Shown here in pieces: positions 42,500 to 52,204 of a stretch of DNA of 64,000 nucleotides. The DNA comes from Kallipyga gabonensis (GTDB taxonomy: Bacteria > Bacillota > Clostridia > Tissierellales > Peptoniphilaceae). How positions within the stretch are numbered: position 1 is the first letter of the stretch; each line of letters begins with the position of its first letter. The notes under the pieces were generated by a model. That model was not told the DNA's origin. It saw only the letters and a program-made list of their open reading frames with translations, and made no database searches. The translations under genes were made by a program, and so were the position numbers. The stretch covers positions 620,001 to 684,000 of the forward strand of contig NZ_CXYV01000002.1 in assembly GCF_001286805.1 (NCBI RefSeq), in the 5' to 3' direction.

Positions 42500-43735
42500 T
42501 TATAGGGTGAAGGAGGTCTTTCGGTCTTCTCCCTCATGGTTTTTCACCGCTTTAGCGACCGCTCGAGCCATCTCCTTGAGGGCTTCCCGGTCTTCCCCGT
42601 TGGCAGAGGACCGGATGTTGGGCTGGATGTCGATAACCTCGTAGTCCTTTTGTGCCTGAGCAAATTCCCGGAGACCTTCCATGGCCCCGGAGGCCCAGGA
42701 GTAGTTCCCGAAGATGCCCAGAACGTGGTTCTTCATTTTGTTCTCGTCTAAAAGGCCGACCAGGTGCTTCATCGGGGGGAAGAGCTTCTTATCATAGGTG
42801 CAGGAGCCCAGGATGATCCCCCGGGACTTCCAGCATTCGGTCTGGATGTGGGAGGCATCGGTTTTGGAAACATCGAAAAGCTTGATGTCCTTGATCCCCT
42901 CTTCCGCCAGCTCCCTGGCCACGATCTCCGCCATGGCCTGGGTGTTGCCGTACATGGATCCGTAGACGATGGAGATGGAGGATTCCACCTTGAAATCGGT
43001 CAGGTTCCGGTAGAGCTGGAGGACGTCCGCCGGCTTCTCCCGCCAGATGGGGCCATGGTCCGGGCAGATCATCCGGATGTCCAGGCCGCCCAGCTTTTTC
43101 AGGGCATTCCCGGCCATCATGTTGTACTTGGAGACGATGTTGACATAATAGCGGGCGGTTTCCTCAGCGTAGTGGGATCGGCGGGAAACTTCGTCATCGA
43201 AGATGGCCCCGTCCAGGGCTCCATAGGTTCCGAAGATGTCCTGGGAAAAGAGGATGCCGTCCTTCTCAATGAAGGAAACCATGGACTCAGGCCAATGGAC
43301 CATGGGGGTCTTGTAGAAGGTCAGGGTCCGCTCGCCCAGATCAAGGCTTTCACCATCATCCACAATGACCTTATCCTCTTCGTCAATCTGGTAGAAATTT
43401 TTGAGGAATTCAAAGGTCTTTTTGTTGCCGACCAGCTTGGCCTCGGGATGGAGGGCACGAACGATAGAAAGGGCGGAAGAGTGGTCGGGTTCAACGTGGT
43501 GGACCACGATATAGTCCAACTTACCGCCGTCCAGACCGTCATCAAGGCAGGCTAAAAACTGGTCCACTTCCGTGACCTTGACCGTATCCATCAGGCAGGT
43601 CTTCTCATCCCTGATGAGATAGGCATTGTAGGAGATCCCGTAAGGGAGGGGCCACTGGTTTTCAAAGAGTTGGGTGTCGCGGTCATTGACACCCAAATAG
43701 GTAAGGTAGTCATTGACTGGAATGGCAGAAATCAT
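42500..43735 (-). CDS. Flavodiiron protein (FprA-type A flavoprotein)
   Basis: Reduces oxygen to water and/or NO to N2O in anaerobes. The 411 residues combine a metallo-beta-lactamase-like diiron domain (about 1-255) and a flavodoxin domain (about 258-400). Diiron ligands are visible in HHVEPDH (near 79-85), MVHWPES and SQDIFGTYG, and CPDHGPIW near 225. The FMN loop is YGSMYGNTQ. It is the minimal two-domain class, needing an outside electron donor. An Fnr-like palindrome sits about 42 bp before the predicted start of transcription. gpmI follows. Confidence 0.95.
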   Translation of the reverse strand: MISAIPVNDYLTYLGVNDRDTQLFENQWPLPYGISYNAYLIRDEKTCLMDTVKVTEVDQFLACLDDGLDGGKLDYIVVHHVEPDHSSALSIVRALHPEAKLVGNKKTFEFLKNFYQIDEEDKVIVDDGESLDLGERTLTFYKTPMVHWPESMVSFIEKDGILFSQDIFGTYGALDGAIFDDEVSRRSHYAEETARYYVNIVSKYNMMAGNALKKLGGLDIRMICPDHGPIWREKPADVLQLYRNLTDFKVESSISIVYGSMYGNTQAMAEIVARELAEEGIKDIKLFDVSKTDASHIQTECWKSRGIILGSCTYDKKLFPPMKHLVGLLDENKMKNHVLGIFGNYSWASGAMEGLREFAQAQKDYEVIDIQPNIRSSANGEDREALKEMARAVAKAVKNHEGEDRKTSFTL

Positions 43736-43796
43736 AGGCGTTTCCTTTCTGTATTATCTTTTTGTATTTTGTTGAGATTCTTTTCTATTCTAACCC

Positions 43797-43839
43797 ATTC
43801 TAGGGGGCCTTGTCTTTCTTTTCCTTTGACTTGGGTCAA
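43797..43839 (-). promoter_or_regulatory. Fnr/Crp-type box and -10 of the flavodiiron promoter
   Basis: TTGAC-TTGG-GTCAA (43826-43839) is a perfect palindrome of the Fnr/Crp consensus type (TTGAT-N4-ATCAA). On the minus strand a -10 box TAGAAT lies at 43802-43797. That puts the palindrome centre about 42 bp before the start of transcription, the classic class II activator position (-41.5). No -35 box is visible, as expected for an activated promoter. On the plus strand a TAAAAT at 43845-43850 would place the box within the spacer of a promoter for the activase gene. Confidence 0.6.
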
Positions 43840-43970
43840 TGTGATAAAATAGGCTTTCAGATTATCCTAAAAAGTGGTTTTATCGATCTTCCGGTGAAGC
43901 GGCAGGCTTTGTCAGCAAACCGGTCAGCATTGAATATTTTATCGAATGGACATAGAGAGGAGGGCGACCG

Positions 43971-46900
43971 ATGCATTTACACATTGGCCTTGATGTGGGT
44001 TCAACCACAGTAAAAGTCGTTGCTGTTGACGAAAGTGGGGAGCCCGTTTTTTCCGTCTATCGACGCCATAAATCCGATGTTAAACGGACCGTTCAGGAAG
44101 TCCTGGTCGAACTCAGGGAGACGGTAGGAGAGGTTCCCGTCCGGATGGCCGTCACCGGTTCGGGCGGGATGATCCTGGAGGAACTCCTGGGGATCCCCTT
44201 TGTCCAGGAAGTGATTGCCGAAACCCGGGCCATCCGGACCTATATCCCGGATACCGATGTCATCATCGAACTGGGGGGCGAGGATTCCAAAATCACCTAC
44301 CTGGACGGAAATATTGAACAGCGAATGAATTCCATCTGTGCCGGCGGGACCGGTGCTTTTATTGACCAGATGGCTAACCTTCTGGATACCGATGCAGGGG
44401 GTATTAACCGGATGGCCCGGGGTTATGGGAAAATCTACCCCATTGCCTCCCGTTGCGGGGTCTTTGCCAAAACCGATGTCCAGGCCCTCTTAAATGACGG
44501 GGCATCTAAAGAGGACATCGCCATGTCGGTCTTTCAGTCCGTGGTCAACCAGACCATTTCCAACCTGGCCTGCGGCAGACCCATCCAGGGGAGGATCACC
44601 TTTTTAGGCGGTCCCCTCCACTTCATGGACAGCCTCAGGGACCGGTTCAAAGAGACCCTGGGGCCGGAAGGAAATACTTTTACCATCCCCGAAGATGCCC
44701 AACTCTTTGTTGCCCTGGGTGCAGCTCTTATGGCCCGGGAGGAGGCAGAGGAGACCGGTCTTGGGGAAATCCTCCACCGCCTGGAGAAGGAGCGGGTGGT
44801 TGCGATCGAAAAGAAGACCCTGGACCCCCTCTTTAGCTCGGAAGAGGAATACCGGGACTTTGTCCGGGACCACCAAAGCGGTGACCTTCGGGAGGAGGAC
44901 CTGGCCTCCTATTCCGGGCCCACCTACCTGGGCATTGATGCCGGATCCACCACCTCCAAGGTCGTCCTCCTGGGTAAAGACGACCAGGTCCTCTTTACCT
45001 CTTATGCCTCCAACAAGGGCAAGCCCCTGGAGCACGTCATCGAAAATATCCGGGCCATTTACGCCCTGATGGGCCCCCATGCCTGGATTGCCCAATCCGG
45101 GATCTGCGGCTACGGGGAGGACTTCATCAAAGCCGCCCTGAGCGTTGACCTGGGTGAGGTGGAGACCATCGCCCACTACCGGGCGGCCAGCTATTTCAAC
45201 CCCAATGTGGACTTTATTCTGGACATCGGCGGTCAGGACATGAAGGCCATGCACATCCGGGAAGGAGTCATCGACTCCATCCAGCTCAATGAATCCTGTT
45301 CCTCCGGCTGCGGATCCTTCCTCTCCACCTTTGCGGCTTCTGTCGGCCTGGACGTGAAAGAATTCCAGCAAAAGGCCATCCAATCGAAAGAACCAGCGGA
45401 CCTGGGCTCCCGGTGTACCGTCTTCATGAACTCCAAGGTCAAGCAGGCCCAGAAGGAAGGGGCCTCCGTCGAGGATATTGCGGCCGGCCTCTGCTATTCC
45501 GTCATCAAGAATGCCATCCAGAAGGTCATCAAGGTCAGGGACCCTGAGAAGCTGGGAGACCACCTGGTTGTTCAAGGGGGAACCTTCTACGGGGATGCCA
45601 TCCTCCGGGCCTTTGAAAAAATCACAGGCCGAAAGGCCACCCGGCCTTCCATTGCCGGCCTCATGGGGGCCATGGGGATGGCATTGATTGCCAAGGAGCG
45701 GTCCACAGGCAAGTCCACCCTCCTGAGCGATGAGGACCTGGCCGCCTTCCACTACCGGCAAAAGTCGGCCCGGTGTGGCCGCTGCACCAATAACTGTGCC
45801 CTGACCATCAACATCTTCTCGGACGGGAGCCGGTATATTTCCGGCAACCGGTGTGAGCGGGGGGCCGGAATTCAGAGGGAGAAAAATGACCTCCCCAACC
45901 TCTACGCCTATAAATATGACCGGCTCTTTCATTACTACTCCTCCCTCCCGGAGGAGGGGGCGGCCCTGCCCACGGTGGGGATCCCCCGGGTTTTGAATAT
46001 TTATGAGAACTACCCCCTCTGGCATACCTTCTTTACCCGCCTGGGCTTCCCGGTCAAGCTTTCCCCCCGGTCCTCCCGGGAGATCTACGATAAGGGACTG
46101 GGATCCATCTCCTCGGAGACCGTCTGCTATCCGGGCAAGATGGTCAACGGCCACATCGAAGCCCTGGTCGAGGAGGGGGTCCCCCTGATCTGGTATCCCT
46201 CGATTTTCTATGAAAACAAGCAATTTGACCAGTCACGGAACCAGGTCAACTGCCCGGTCGTCTGCGGCTTCCCGGAGGTCATCCGGAACAACGTGGATGC
46301 CCTGAAAAAGAAGGAGGTCACCTACCTCTACCCCTTCCTTTCCTTTAAGGATAAGAAGGCTCTGGCCGACCGCCTGGTGGAGGTCTTTACTTCCTTTGAG
46401 GTGGGCAGAAAAGCTTATGCCCTCCCCCCCGACAAGATCCGTCGGGCCCTGGATGCGGCCTGGACCGAGCAGGCCAACTACCGGTCCGACATCCTCCGGG
46501 AGGGGGAATTGGCCCTGGACTGGATCAAGTCCCACAAGGGCCGGGGGATCGTCCTGGCCGGCCGCCCCTACCATGTGGACAATGAAATCAACCACGGGAT
46601 TCCCGAGCTCATCAACGGGATGGGTCTGGCCGTTCTTTCCGAGGATTCCATCGCCATGAAGGCGGGGGACATCCGGGAGGACCTCCGGGTCCTGGACCAG
46701 TGGGTCTACCACGCCCGCCTTTACCGGGCGGCGGAATTTGTCGCCGACCACGAAGACCTGGAGCTCATCCAGCTCAACTCCTTCGGCTGTGGCCTGGATG
46801 CCGTAACCACCGACCAGGTCCAGGAAATCCTGGAAGCCAGGGGGCGGATTTATACCGTCTTAAAAATCGACGAAGTGTCCAATTTAGGTGCCGTCAAGAT

Positions 46901-48212
46901 CCGGATCCGGTCCCTCATCCAGGCCATCGACAACGCCCGGAAGGCCGGGTTGACCTTAAAGAAGCCTATGGATTCCTATGCTCCCAAGAAGGTGACCTTT
47001 ACCAGGGAAATGCGGAAGGATTACACGATTCTTGTTCCCGCCATGGCCCCGGATCATTTCCGAATTTTGGCAGCGGGTATGGAGTCTTTGGGTTACCATA
47101 TGGCCTTCCTGGACAAGGTGGATCAACATACCATCAATGAGGGGCTCAAGTACGTTAACAACGACTCCTGCTACCCCTCCATCACGGTAGTGGGTCAGAT
47201 GATGGAGGCTCTGGACAGCGGAAAGTATGACCCGGACAAGGTCGCCCTCCTCATGACCCAGACCGGGGGAGCCTGCCGGGCATCCAACTACGTGGGCTAT
47301 ATTCGCAAGGCCCTCAAGGATATGGGTCAACCCCAAATCCCGGTCATTGCCCTTTCCGTCCAGGGGATTGAGACTTCACCCGGTCTCCAGATCACACCGG
47401 GTCTGGTTAACCGGGGGGTCATCGCCATTGTAGCCGGCGATGTCATTATGCGATGCTCCAACGCTACCCGTCCTTACGAAGTCAGGACCGGGGAAACGGA
47501 CCGGGTCAAGGAAAAGTGGATCCGGACCTTCTCCGATTTTGTCATCAAGCCCAGGATCAAAGGGTATGGCGATCTGGTTCGGGCATGCGTCCGGGACTTC
47601 GACCAAATTCCCCGTCGCAACATCGTCAAGCCCAAGGCCGGGATTGTGGGAGAGATCCTGGTTAAGTACCTCCCTGAGGCCAACAATAACCTCCAGGCCC
47701 TCCTGGAAGCGGAAGGGGCTGAGGTGGTGGTGCCGGAGCTGGCCGATTTCTTCCTCTATTGCTTCCGTAACGCCACCCACAAAGCGGACCTCTTAGGGAC
47801 CTCCAAGGCCATGGCGGCTCTCAGCAACCTGGGTGTTTCCCTGGTGGAATTCTACCGTCGTCCTGTCCGCCGGGCCCTTCGTGCCTCTACTCATTTCACG
47901 GAGATGTTCCATATTGAAGATGTGGAGGACTTTGCCTCTGAGATTATTTCTTTGGGCCACCACTACGGGGAAGGCTGGCTCCTGACCGGGGAGATGGTGG
48001 AGCTCATCCATGAAGGGGCACCCAACATTGTCTGTATCCAGCCCTTCGGCTGCCTGCCCAACCACATCACCGGCAAGGGGGTCATGAAGGCCATCCGTGA
48101 AAGCTACCCCGAATCCAATATTATTGCCATCGACTACGATCCCGGGGCTTCAGAAGTCAACCAGGTCAACCGGGTGAAACTCATGATGACTTCAGCCCGT
48201 GAAAGGGCGTAA
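43971..48212 (+). CDS. Giant BadF/HgdB-type acyl-CoA dehydratase activase-like protein
   Basis: A 1413-residue protein found in many anaerobes, without proven substrate. Two ASKHA ATPase domains open the chain: GLDVGSTTVKVVAVD (near 6) with NSICAGGTGAFIDQ (near 122), and LGIDAGSTTSKVVLLG (near 319) with SCSSGCGSFLSTFA. In dehydratase activators such Cys hold a 4Fe-4S cluster between subunits. RCGRCTNNC (near 600) may bind another metal. A DUF2229-like part (about 665-900) follows, then a C-terminal HgdB-like region (about 1000-1413) with further Cys. A reductive, ATP-driven electron-transfer role is inferred. GAGGAGG precedes the ATG. fni follows by about 40 bp. Confidence 0.85.
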   Translation: MHLHIGLDVGSTTVKVVAVDESGEPVFSVYRRHKSDVKRTVQEVLVELRETVGEVPVRMAVTGSGGMILEELLGIPFVQEVIAETRAIRTYIPDTDVIIELGGEDSKITYLDGNIEQRMNSICAGGTGAFIDQMANLLDTDAGGINRMARGYGKIYPIASRCGVFAKTDVQALLNDGASKEDIAMSVFQSVVNQTISNLACGRPIQGRITFLGGPLHFMDSLRDRFKETLGPEGNTFTIPEDAQLFVALGAALMAREEAEETGLGEILHRLEKERVVAIEKKTLDPLFSSEEEYRDFVRDHQSGDLREEDLASYSGPTYLGIDAGSTTSKVVLLGKDDQVLFTSYASNKGKPLEHVIENIRAIYALMGPHAWIAQSGICGYGEDFIKAALSVDLGEVETIAHYRAASYFNPNVDFILDIGGQDMKAMHIREGVIDSIQLNESCSSGCGSFLSTFAASVGLDVKEFQQKAIQSKEPADLGSRCTVFMNSKVKQAQKEGASVEDIAAGLCYSVIKNAIQKVIKVRDPEKLGDHLVVQGGTFYGDAILRAFEKITGRKATRPSIAGLMGAMGMALIAKERSTGKSTLLSDEDLAAFHYRQKSARCGRCTNNCALTINIFSDGSRYISGNRCERGAGIQREKNDLPNLYAYKYDRLFHYYSSLPEEGAALPTVGIPRVLNIYENYPLWHTFFTRLGFPVKLSPRSSREIYDKGLGSISSETVCYPGKMVNGHIEALVEEGVPLIWYPSIFYENKQFDQSRNQVNCPVVCGFPEVIRNNVDALKKKEVTYLYPFLSFKDKKALADRLVEVFTSFEVGRKAYALPPDKIRRALDAAWTEQANYRSDILREGELALDWIKSHKGRGIVLAGRPYHVDNEINHGIPELINGMGLAVLSEDSIAMKAGDIREDLRVLDQWVYHARLYRAAEFVADHEDLELIQLNSFGCGLDAVTTDQVQEILEARGRIYTVLKIDEVSNLGAVKIRIRSLIQAIDNARKAGLTLKKPMDSYAPKKVTFTREMRKDYTILVPAMAPDHFRILAAGMESLGYHMAFLDKVDQHTINEGLKYVNNDSCYPSITVVGQMMEALDSGKYDPDKVALLMTQTGGACRASNYVGYIRKALKDMGQPQIPVIALSVQGIETSPGLQITPGLVNRGVIAIVAGDVIMRCSNATRPYEVRTGETDRVKEKWIRTFSDFVIKPRIKGYGDLVRACVRDFDQIPRRNIVKPKAGIVGEILVKYLPEANNNLQALLEAEGAEVVVPELADFFLYCFRNATHKADLLGTSKAMAALSNLGVSLVEFYRRPVRRALRASTHFTEMFHIEDVEDFASEIISLGHHYGEGWLLTGEMVELIHEGAPNIVCIQPFGCLPNHITGKGVMKAIRESYPESNIIAIDYDPGASEVNQVNRVKLMMTSARERA

Positions 48213-48252
48213 TTTGTTACAATAGAGAAAAGATGAATGGGAGGTGAGGCGA

Positions 48253-49305
48253 TTGACGACAGAACAAGAGAACTTACGGAAGACCCGCAAGGACAAGCAC
48301 ATTGAAAATTACCTCCAAACCGAGTATGTGGGGAACAGCCTTCTCGAGGATGTTTACCTGGAGCCCCGCTCCTTCCCTGAAGTGGATATGGAGTCCATCG
48401 ATACCGGATTGGAGATTTTCGGCAAGCACCAGGCCATCCCCCTCATGATCAATGCTATGACCGGAGGGACGGAGGTCACCCGGACAATCAATGAAAGCCT
48501 TGCTCGAATCGCCGTAAGGGTGGGCCTTCCTGTCCAGGTCGGGTCCATGCGGATTGCCCTGGACGACCCCTCCACCATCCCCACTTTTCGCGTGGTCCGG
48601 GACATCATGGGTCCCCAGGGGGTGGTCCTGGCCAACCTGGGGGCGGAAGCGGAGGTGGATGAGGTTAATCAGGTTATGGACATGATCGATGCCGATGGAA
48701 TCGGGATCCACCTCAACGCCCACCAGGAAGCCGTCATGGAAGAGGGGGAGAGGGACTTCCGGTCCTGGAAGGACCGGGTCCGAGCCATTGCGGAAGCCTT
48801 CCCCGGAAAGGTTATCGTCAAGCAGGTGGGTCTGGGCATGGACCGGGAAGCCTTAGCTTTCCTGGAGGACCTGCCCCTGGCCTATGTGGATATTTCCGGC
48901 TTGGGCGGAACCAACTTCTTTGAAATTGAAGACCTTCGACGCTTGGATGAGGACTTTACCGAGTTCTATACCTGGGGAATCCCCACCGCCAAGGCCATCC
49001 TCAATGCCAGGGCCCAAGCCCCCGGCCAAAAGATTATCGCCTCCGGAGGAATCCGAACCGCCAGCGATTTGATTCGGGCCATGGCCCTGGGGGCGGATAT
49101 GGGAGCCATCTCCGGTGAAATTCTCCGCTTCCTCTTGAACGGGGGAGAGGACTATACGGCCTACTACCTGGAGAGCCTGGCTGACCACTTCCGAATCGCC
49201 ATGTCCTTCATGGGTTGTCAGGATCTTGATGACATTCACCACCTTCCCTACCAGTTGACCGGGAAATTAGCCCAATTAGCGGAAGGCAAGGTTTACCGAC
49301 AATAG
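48253..49305 (+). CDS. fni: Type 2 isopentenyl-diphosphate delta-isomerase
   Basis: FMN- and NADPH-dependent enzyme that interconverts IPP and DMAPP for isoprenoids. The 350-residue protein has RKDKHIENYL, the FMN-site segment PLMINAMTGGTEVT, and HLNAHQEAVMEEGERDF with the catalytic Gln and metal Glu. VKQVGLGM, DISGLGGTNFFEIE and ASGGIRTASDL follow. I chose TTG at 48253 because GGGAGGTGA is well spaced before it; a GTG at 48244 is too close. Found downstream of the activase gene. Confidence 0.92.
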   Translation: MTTEQENLRKTRKDKHIENYLQTEYVGNSLLEDVYLEPRSFPEVDMESIDTGLEIFGKHQAIPLMINAMTGGTEVTRTINESLARIAVRVGLPVQVGSMRIALDDPSTIPTFRVVRDIMGPQGVVLANLGAEAEVDEVNQVMDMIDADGIGIHLNAHQEAVMEEGERDFRSWKDRVRAIAEAFPGKVIVKQVGLGMDREALAFLEDLPLAYVDISGLGGTNFFEIEDLRRLDEDFTEFYTWGIPTAKAILNARAQAPGQKIIASGGIRTASDLIRAMALGADMGAISGEILRFLLNGGEDYTAYYLESLADHFRIAMSFMGCQDLDDIHHLPYQLTGKLAQLAEGKVYRQ

Positions 49306-49315
49306 TTCCGATCGA

Positions 49316-49342
49316 GACTTCCCGGTTTTTATCGGGAAGTCT
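49316..49342 (+). terminator. Hairpin after fni
   Basis: AGACTTCCCG and CGGGAAGTCT pair perfectly across a 7-nt loop. The tail has only three T, so termination may be partial and mrp may be read through. Confidence 0.65.
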
Positions 49343-49387
49343 CTTTGAGCCGGAAGGCTCCTTGAACACAAGAAAGGTCACAGAGAA

Positions 49388-50182
49388 ATGCCAGAAATGA
49401 ACCGGCCTCTCCAAAAGAAGGCCCACGAGAAATCAAAGATTGACCATGTCATCGCCGTCATGTCGGGTAAGGGCGGGGTGGGAAAGTCCATGGTGACTTC
49501 CCTGGCCGCCTTGGCTACCGCCCGGTCGGGCTGGAATACGGGGATATTGGACGGAGACATCACCGGCCCCTCCATCCCCAGAGCCTTCGGTTTGAGCAAG
49601 GGCTTTGAGATGGTGGGCAAGGTTCCTCATGCCCGGGAATCCAATGCCGGCATCCAAATCGTTTCGGCCAACCTCATCCTGGGCCACGAAGAGGATCCTG
49701 TCCTGTGGAAGGGACCCATGGTGGGTCAGGCGGTCACCCAGTTTTGGACCGATTTTGTCTATTCCAACGTGGACTACCTTTTTGTTGACATGCCCCCGGG
49801 AACGGGCGATGTTCCTCTGACTGTCTTCCAGTCCCTCCCGGTGGATGGGGTCATTATCGTGACCTCACCCCAGGACCTGGTGTCTATGATCGTAGGCAAG
49901 GCCATCAATATGTGCCAGATGATGGGAATCCCCATCGTGGGCCTGGTGGAAAATATGTCCTATTTCGAGGCTCCCGATACAGGAAAGAAATACAAGATCT
50001 TCGGGGACAGCCATATCGAAGAGGTCTGTGCGGACAAGGGTCTGGATCTTCTGGCCCGGGTCCCCATCAACCCCGACCTGGCCCGGCTCATGGACCGGGG
50101 CCGGATCGAAGAAGCGGATACTGCGGTTTTCAAACCGCTTGTTGATAGAATTGTCCAAATGACCCGGAAGTCCGTTGACTAA
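49388..50182 (+). CDS. Mrp/NBP35-family Fe-S carrier ATPase
   Basis: ApbC/Mrp proteins hold and transfer Fe-S clusters, using ATP. The 264-residue protein has the deviant Walker [10 protein letters not shown] (26-34), [23 protein letters not shown] and [16 protein letters not shown], the family's ordered marks. The C-terminal CxxC of some Mrp proteins is absent; a single C-terminal Cys is in EEVCADKG. It lies next to tkt and upstream of the suf operon, which fits an Fe-S role. Specific targets are unknown. Confidence 0.9.
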   Translation: MPEMNRPLQKKAHEKSKIDHVIAVMSGKGGVGKSMVTSLAALATARSGWNTGILDGDITGPSIPRAFGLSKGFEMVGKVPHARESNAGIQIVSANLILGHEEDPVLWKGPMVGQAVTQFWTDFVYSNVDYLFVDMPPGTGDVPLTVFQSLPVDGVIIVTSPQDLVSMIVGKAINMCQMMGIPIVGLVENMSYFEAPDTGKKYKIFGDSHIEEVCADKGLDLLARVPINPDLARLMDRGRIEEADTAVFKPLVDRIVQMTRKSVD

Positions 50183-50201
50183 CCCACAAGGAGGTATGAA
50201 C

Positions 50202-52187
50202 GTGAACAAGATGGACCAAGTGGCGATCAATGCCATTCGAATGTTAAGTGTTGATATGATCAATAAGGCCAAGTCCGGCCACCCCGGTCTGCCGCTGGGA
50301 TCGGCCCCTATGGCCCATGCCCTTTTCACCCGGGTCATGGACCAGAATCCCGCGGATGCCCATTGGCCCAACCGGGACCGGTTCATCCTCTCCGCAGGAC
50401 ATGGGTCGGCCCTCCTTTACTCCCTCCTCCACCTGTCCGGCTATGACCTGACCATTGATGACCTGAAGAACTTCCGCCAGCTGGATTCCAGGACTCCGGG
50501 GCACCCGGAGGTCCACCACACGGATGGGGTGGAAGCCACGACCGGCCCTCTGGGTCAGGGGATTGCCATGGCTGTTGGCATGGCCATGGCGGAAAGGCAC
50601 CAGGCTGCTCTCTATAACACCCAGGACTACAAGGTCATGGACCACTTCACCTACTTCCTCTGCGGGGATGGGGACCTCATGGAAGGGGTGTCCAATGAGG
50701 CGGCTTCCCTGGCCGGCCACCTGGGCCTGGGCAAGCTGATCGGCCTTTATGACTCCAACCGGATCTCTTTGGACGGCCCCCTGGACCTTTCCTTCTCGGA
50801 GGATGTGGCGGGTCGCTTCCGGGCCCTGGGTTGGCAGGTTCTGACGGTGGAAGACGGTAACGATGTGGAGGCCATTGAATCGGCCCTTCGCCAGGCCCGG
50901 GAGGAGGAGAAAAAGCCCAGCCTGATCGAGGTAAAGACCGTCATCGGCTACGGTGCTCCGGGTCAGGGGACTTCCAGCGTCCACGGGGCTCCCATCGGCG
51001 ACGAGGGACGGGTCAGCCTGGCGGAAAACCTGGCTTGGGCTCGCGAGCCTTTTGATGTGCCCGATGAAGCCTATGCCCTTTATAAAGAAGCGGTAGCTGA
51101 CCGGGGGCGACAGGCCCAGGAAGCCTGGGAGGCGACCTTTGCGGCCTATGAGGCGGCCTATCCGGACAAGGCCAAGGCCTTCCGGGATGCTTTCGAGGGC
51201 ATCTTGGAACCGGACTGGGCGGAAAACCTCCCCACTTATGACGTGGGCGAGTCCAAGGCGACCCGGGTCAACTCCTTCGAGATGATTCAGGAAGTGGCTA
51301 AGGCTGTCCCCTATTTCTGGGGTGGGTCGGCTGACCTGTCAGGGTCAAATAAAAGCGACATCAAGGGGGAAGATAAGTTTGTCATCGACTCGGATGAGGG
51401 CAGAAATATCTACTACGGCGTCCGTGAATTTGCCATGGCGGCCATCAATAACGGGATCTACCTCCACGGGGGATCCAAGATTTTCTGTGCCACCTTCTTT
51501 GTTTTCTCGGACTACCTCCGTCCGGCCGCCCGCCTCTCGGCCCTCATGAAGCTCCCCACCATCTATGTCACCACCCATGACTCCGTGGCCGTCGGGGAGG
51601 ATGGCCCCACCCATGAGCCCATTGAACACCTGGCCTCCTGGCGGTCCATGGTCAACATGGACCTGGTCCGTCCGGCTGACGGAAACGAGACCCGGGCGGC
51701 ATGGATTTTGGCCATGGAATCCACCGACCGGCCCACCATGCTGGCCCTCAGTCGTCAGAGCCTCCCCATTCTGGAGGGAACCAGGGAAAAGGCCATGGAC
51801 GGAGTACGAAAGGGAGCCTATGTCCTCTCTGAAGCCCAGGGTCAGGCCCAGGGCATTCTGATTGGAACGGGGTCGGAGGTCCAGGTCTGTCTGGAAGCCC
51901 AGAAGATTTTGGCTGACCGGGGGATCCCTGTCCGGGTGGTTTCCATGCCTTCCATGGCCCGGTTTGAGGACCAGGATCCGGCTTACAAGGAATCGGTCCT
52001 TCCTCAGGCTCTGACCAAGCGGGTTTCCATCGAGGCGGGAGCCGGTTTCGGTTGGGACCGTTACGTGGGTCCTCAAGGCAAGGTCATCTCCATCGACCGC
52101 TTCGGCCTTTCCGCACCCGGCGGCCAGGCCCTGGAGCACCTGGGCATGACGGCGGAAAATGTCGTCGATCGCTTTTTAACGTTATAA
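50202..52187 (+). CDS. tkt: Transketolase
   Basis: Thiamine-diphosphate enzyme that moves two-carbon units between sugar phosphates. The 661-residue protein has [18 protein letters not shown] with the active-site His and [12 protein letters not shown] with GDG for the cofactor. [35 protein letters not shown] and [16 protein letters not shown] follow. GTG at 50202 is chosen because GGAGG lies seven bases before it; ATG at 50196 is too close. It begins 19 bp after mrp. Confidence 0.96.
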   Translation: MNKMDQVAINAIRMLSVDMINKAKSGHPGLPLGSAPMAHALFTRVMDQNPADAHWPNRDRFILSAGHGSALLYSLLHLSGYDLTIDDLKNFRQLDSRTPGHPEVHHTDGVEATTGPLGQGIAMAVGMAMAERHQAALYNTQDYKVMDHFTYFLCGDGDLMEGVSNEAASLAGHLGLGKLIGLYDSNRISLDGPLDLSFSEDVAGRFRALGWQVLTVEDGNDVEAIESALRQAREEEKKPSLIEVKTVIGYGAPGQGTSSVHGAPIGDEGRVSLAENLAWAREPFDVPDEAYALYKEAVADRGRQAQEAWEATFAAYEAAYPDKAKAFRDAFEGILEPDWAENLPTYDVGESKATRVNSFEMIQEVAKAVPYFWGGSADLSGSNKSDIKGEDKFVIDSDEGRNIYYGVREFAMAAINNGIYLHGGSKIFCATFFVFSDYLRPAARLSALMKLPTIYVTTHDSVAVGEDGPTHEPIEHLASWRSMVNMDLVRPADGNETRAAWILAMESTDRPTMLALSRQSLPILEGTREKAMDGVRKGAYVLSEAQGQAQGILIGTGSEVQVCLEAQKILADRGIPVRVVSMPSMARFEDQDPAYKESVLPQALTKRVSIEAGAGFGWDRYVGPQGKVISIDRFGLSAPGGQALEHLGMTAENVVDRFLTL

Positions 52188-52204
52188 GGTTTCTGAACGA
52201 TACT

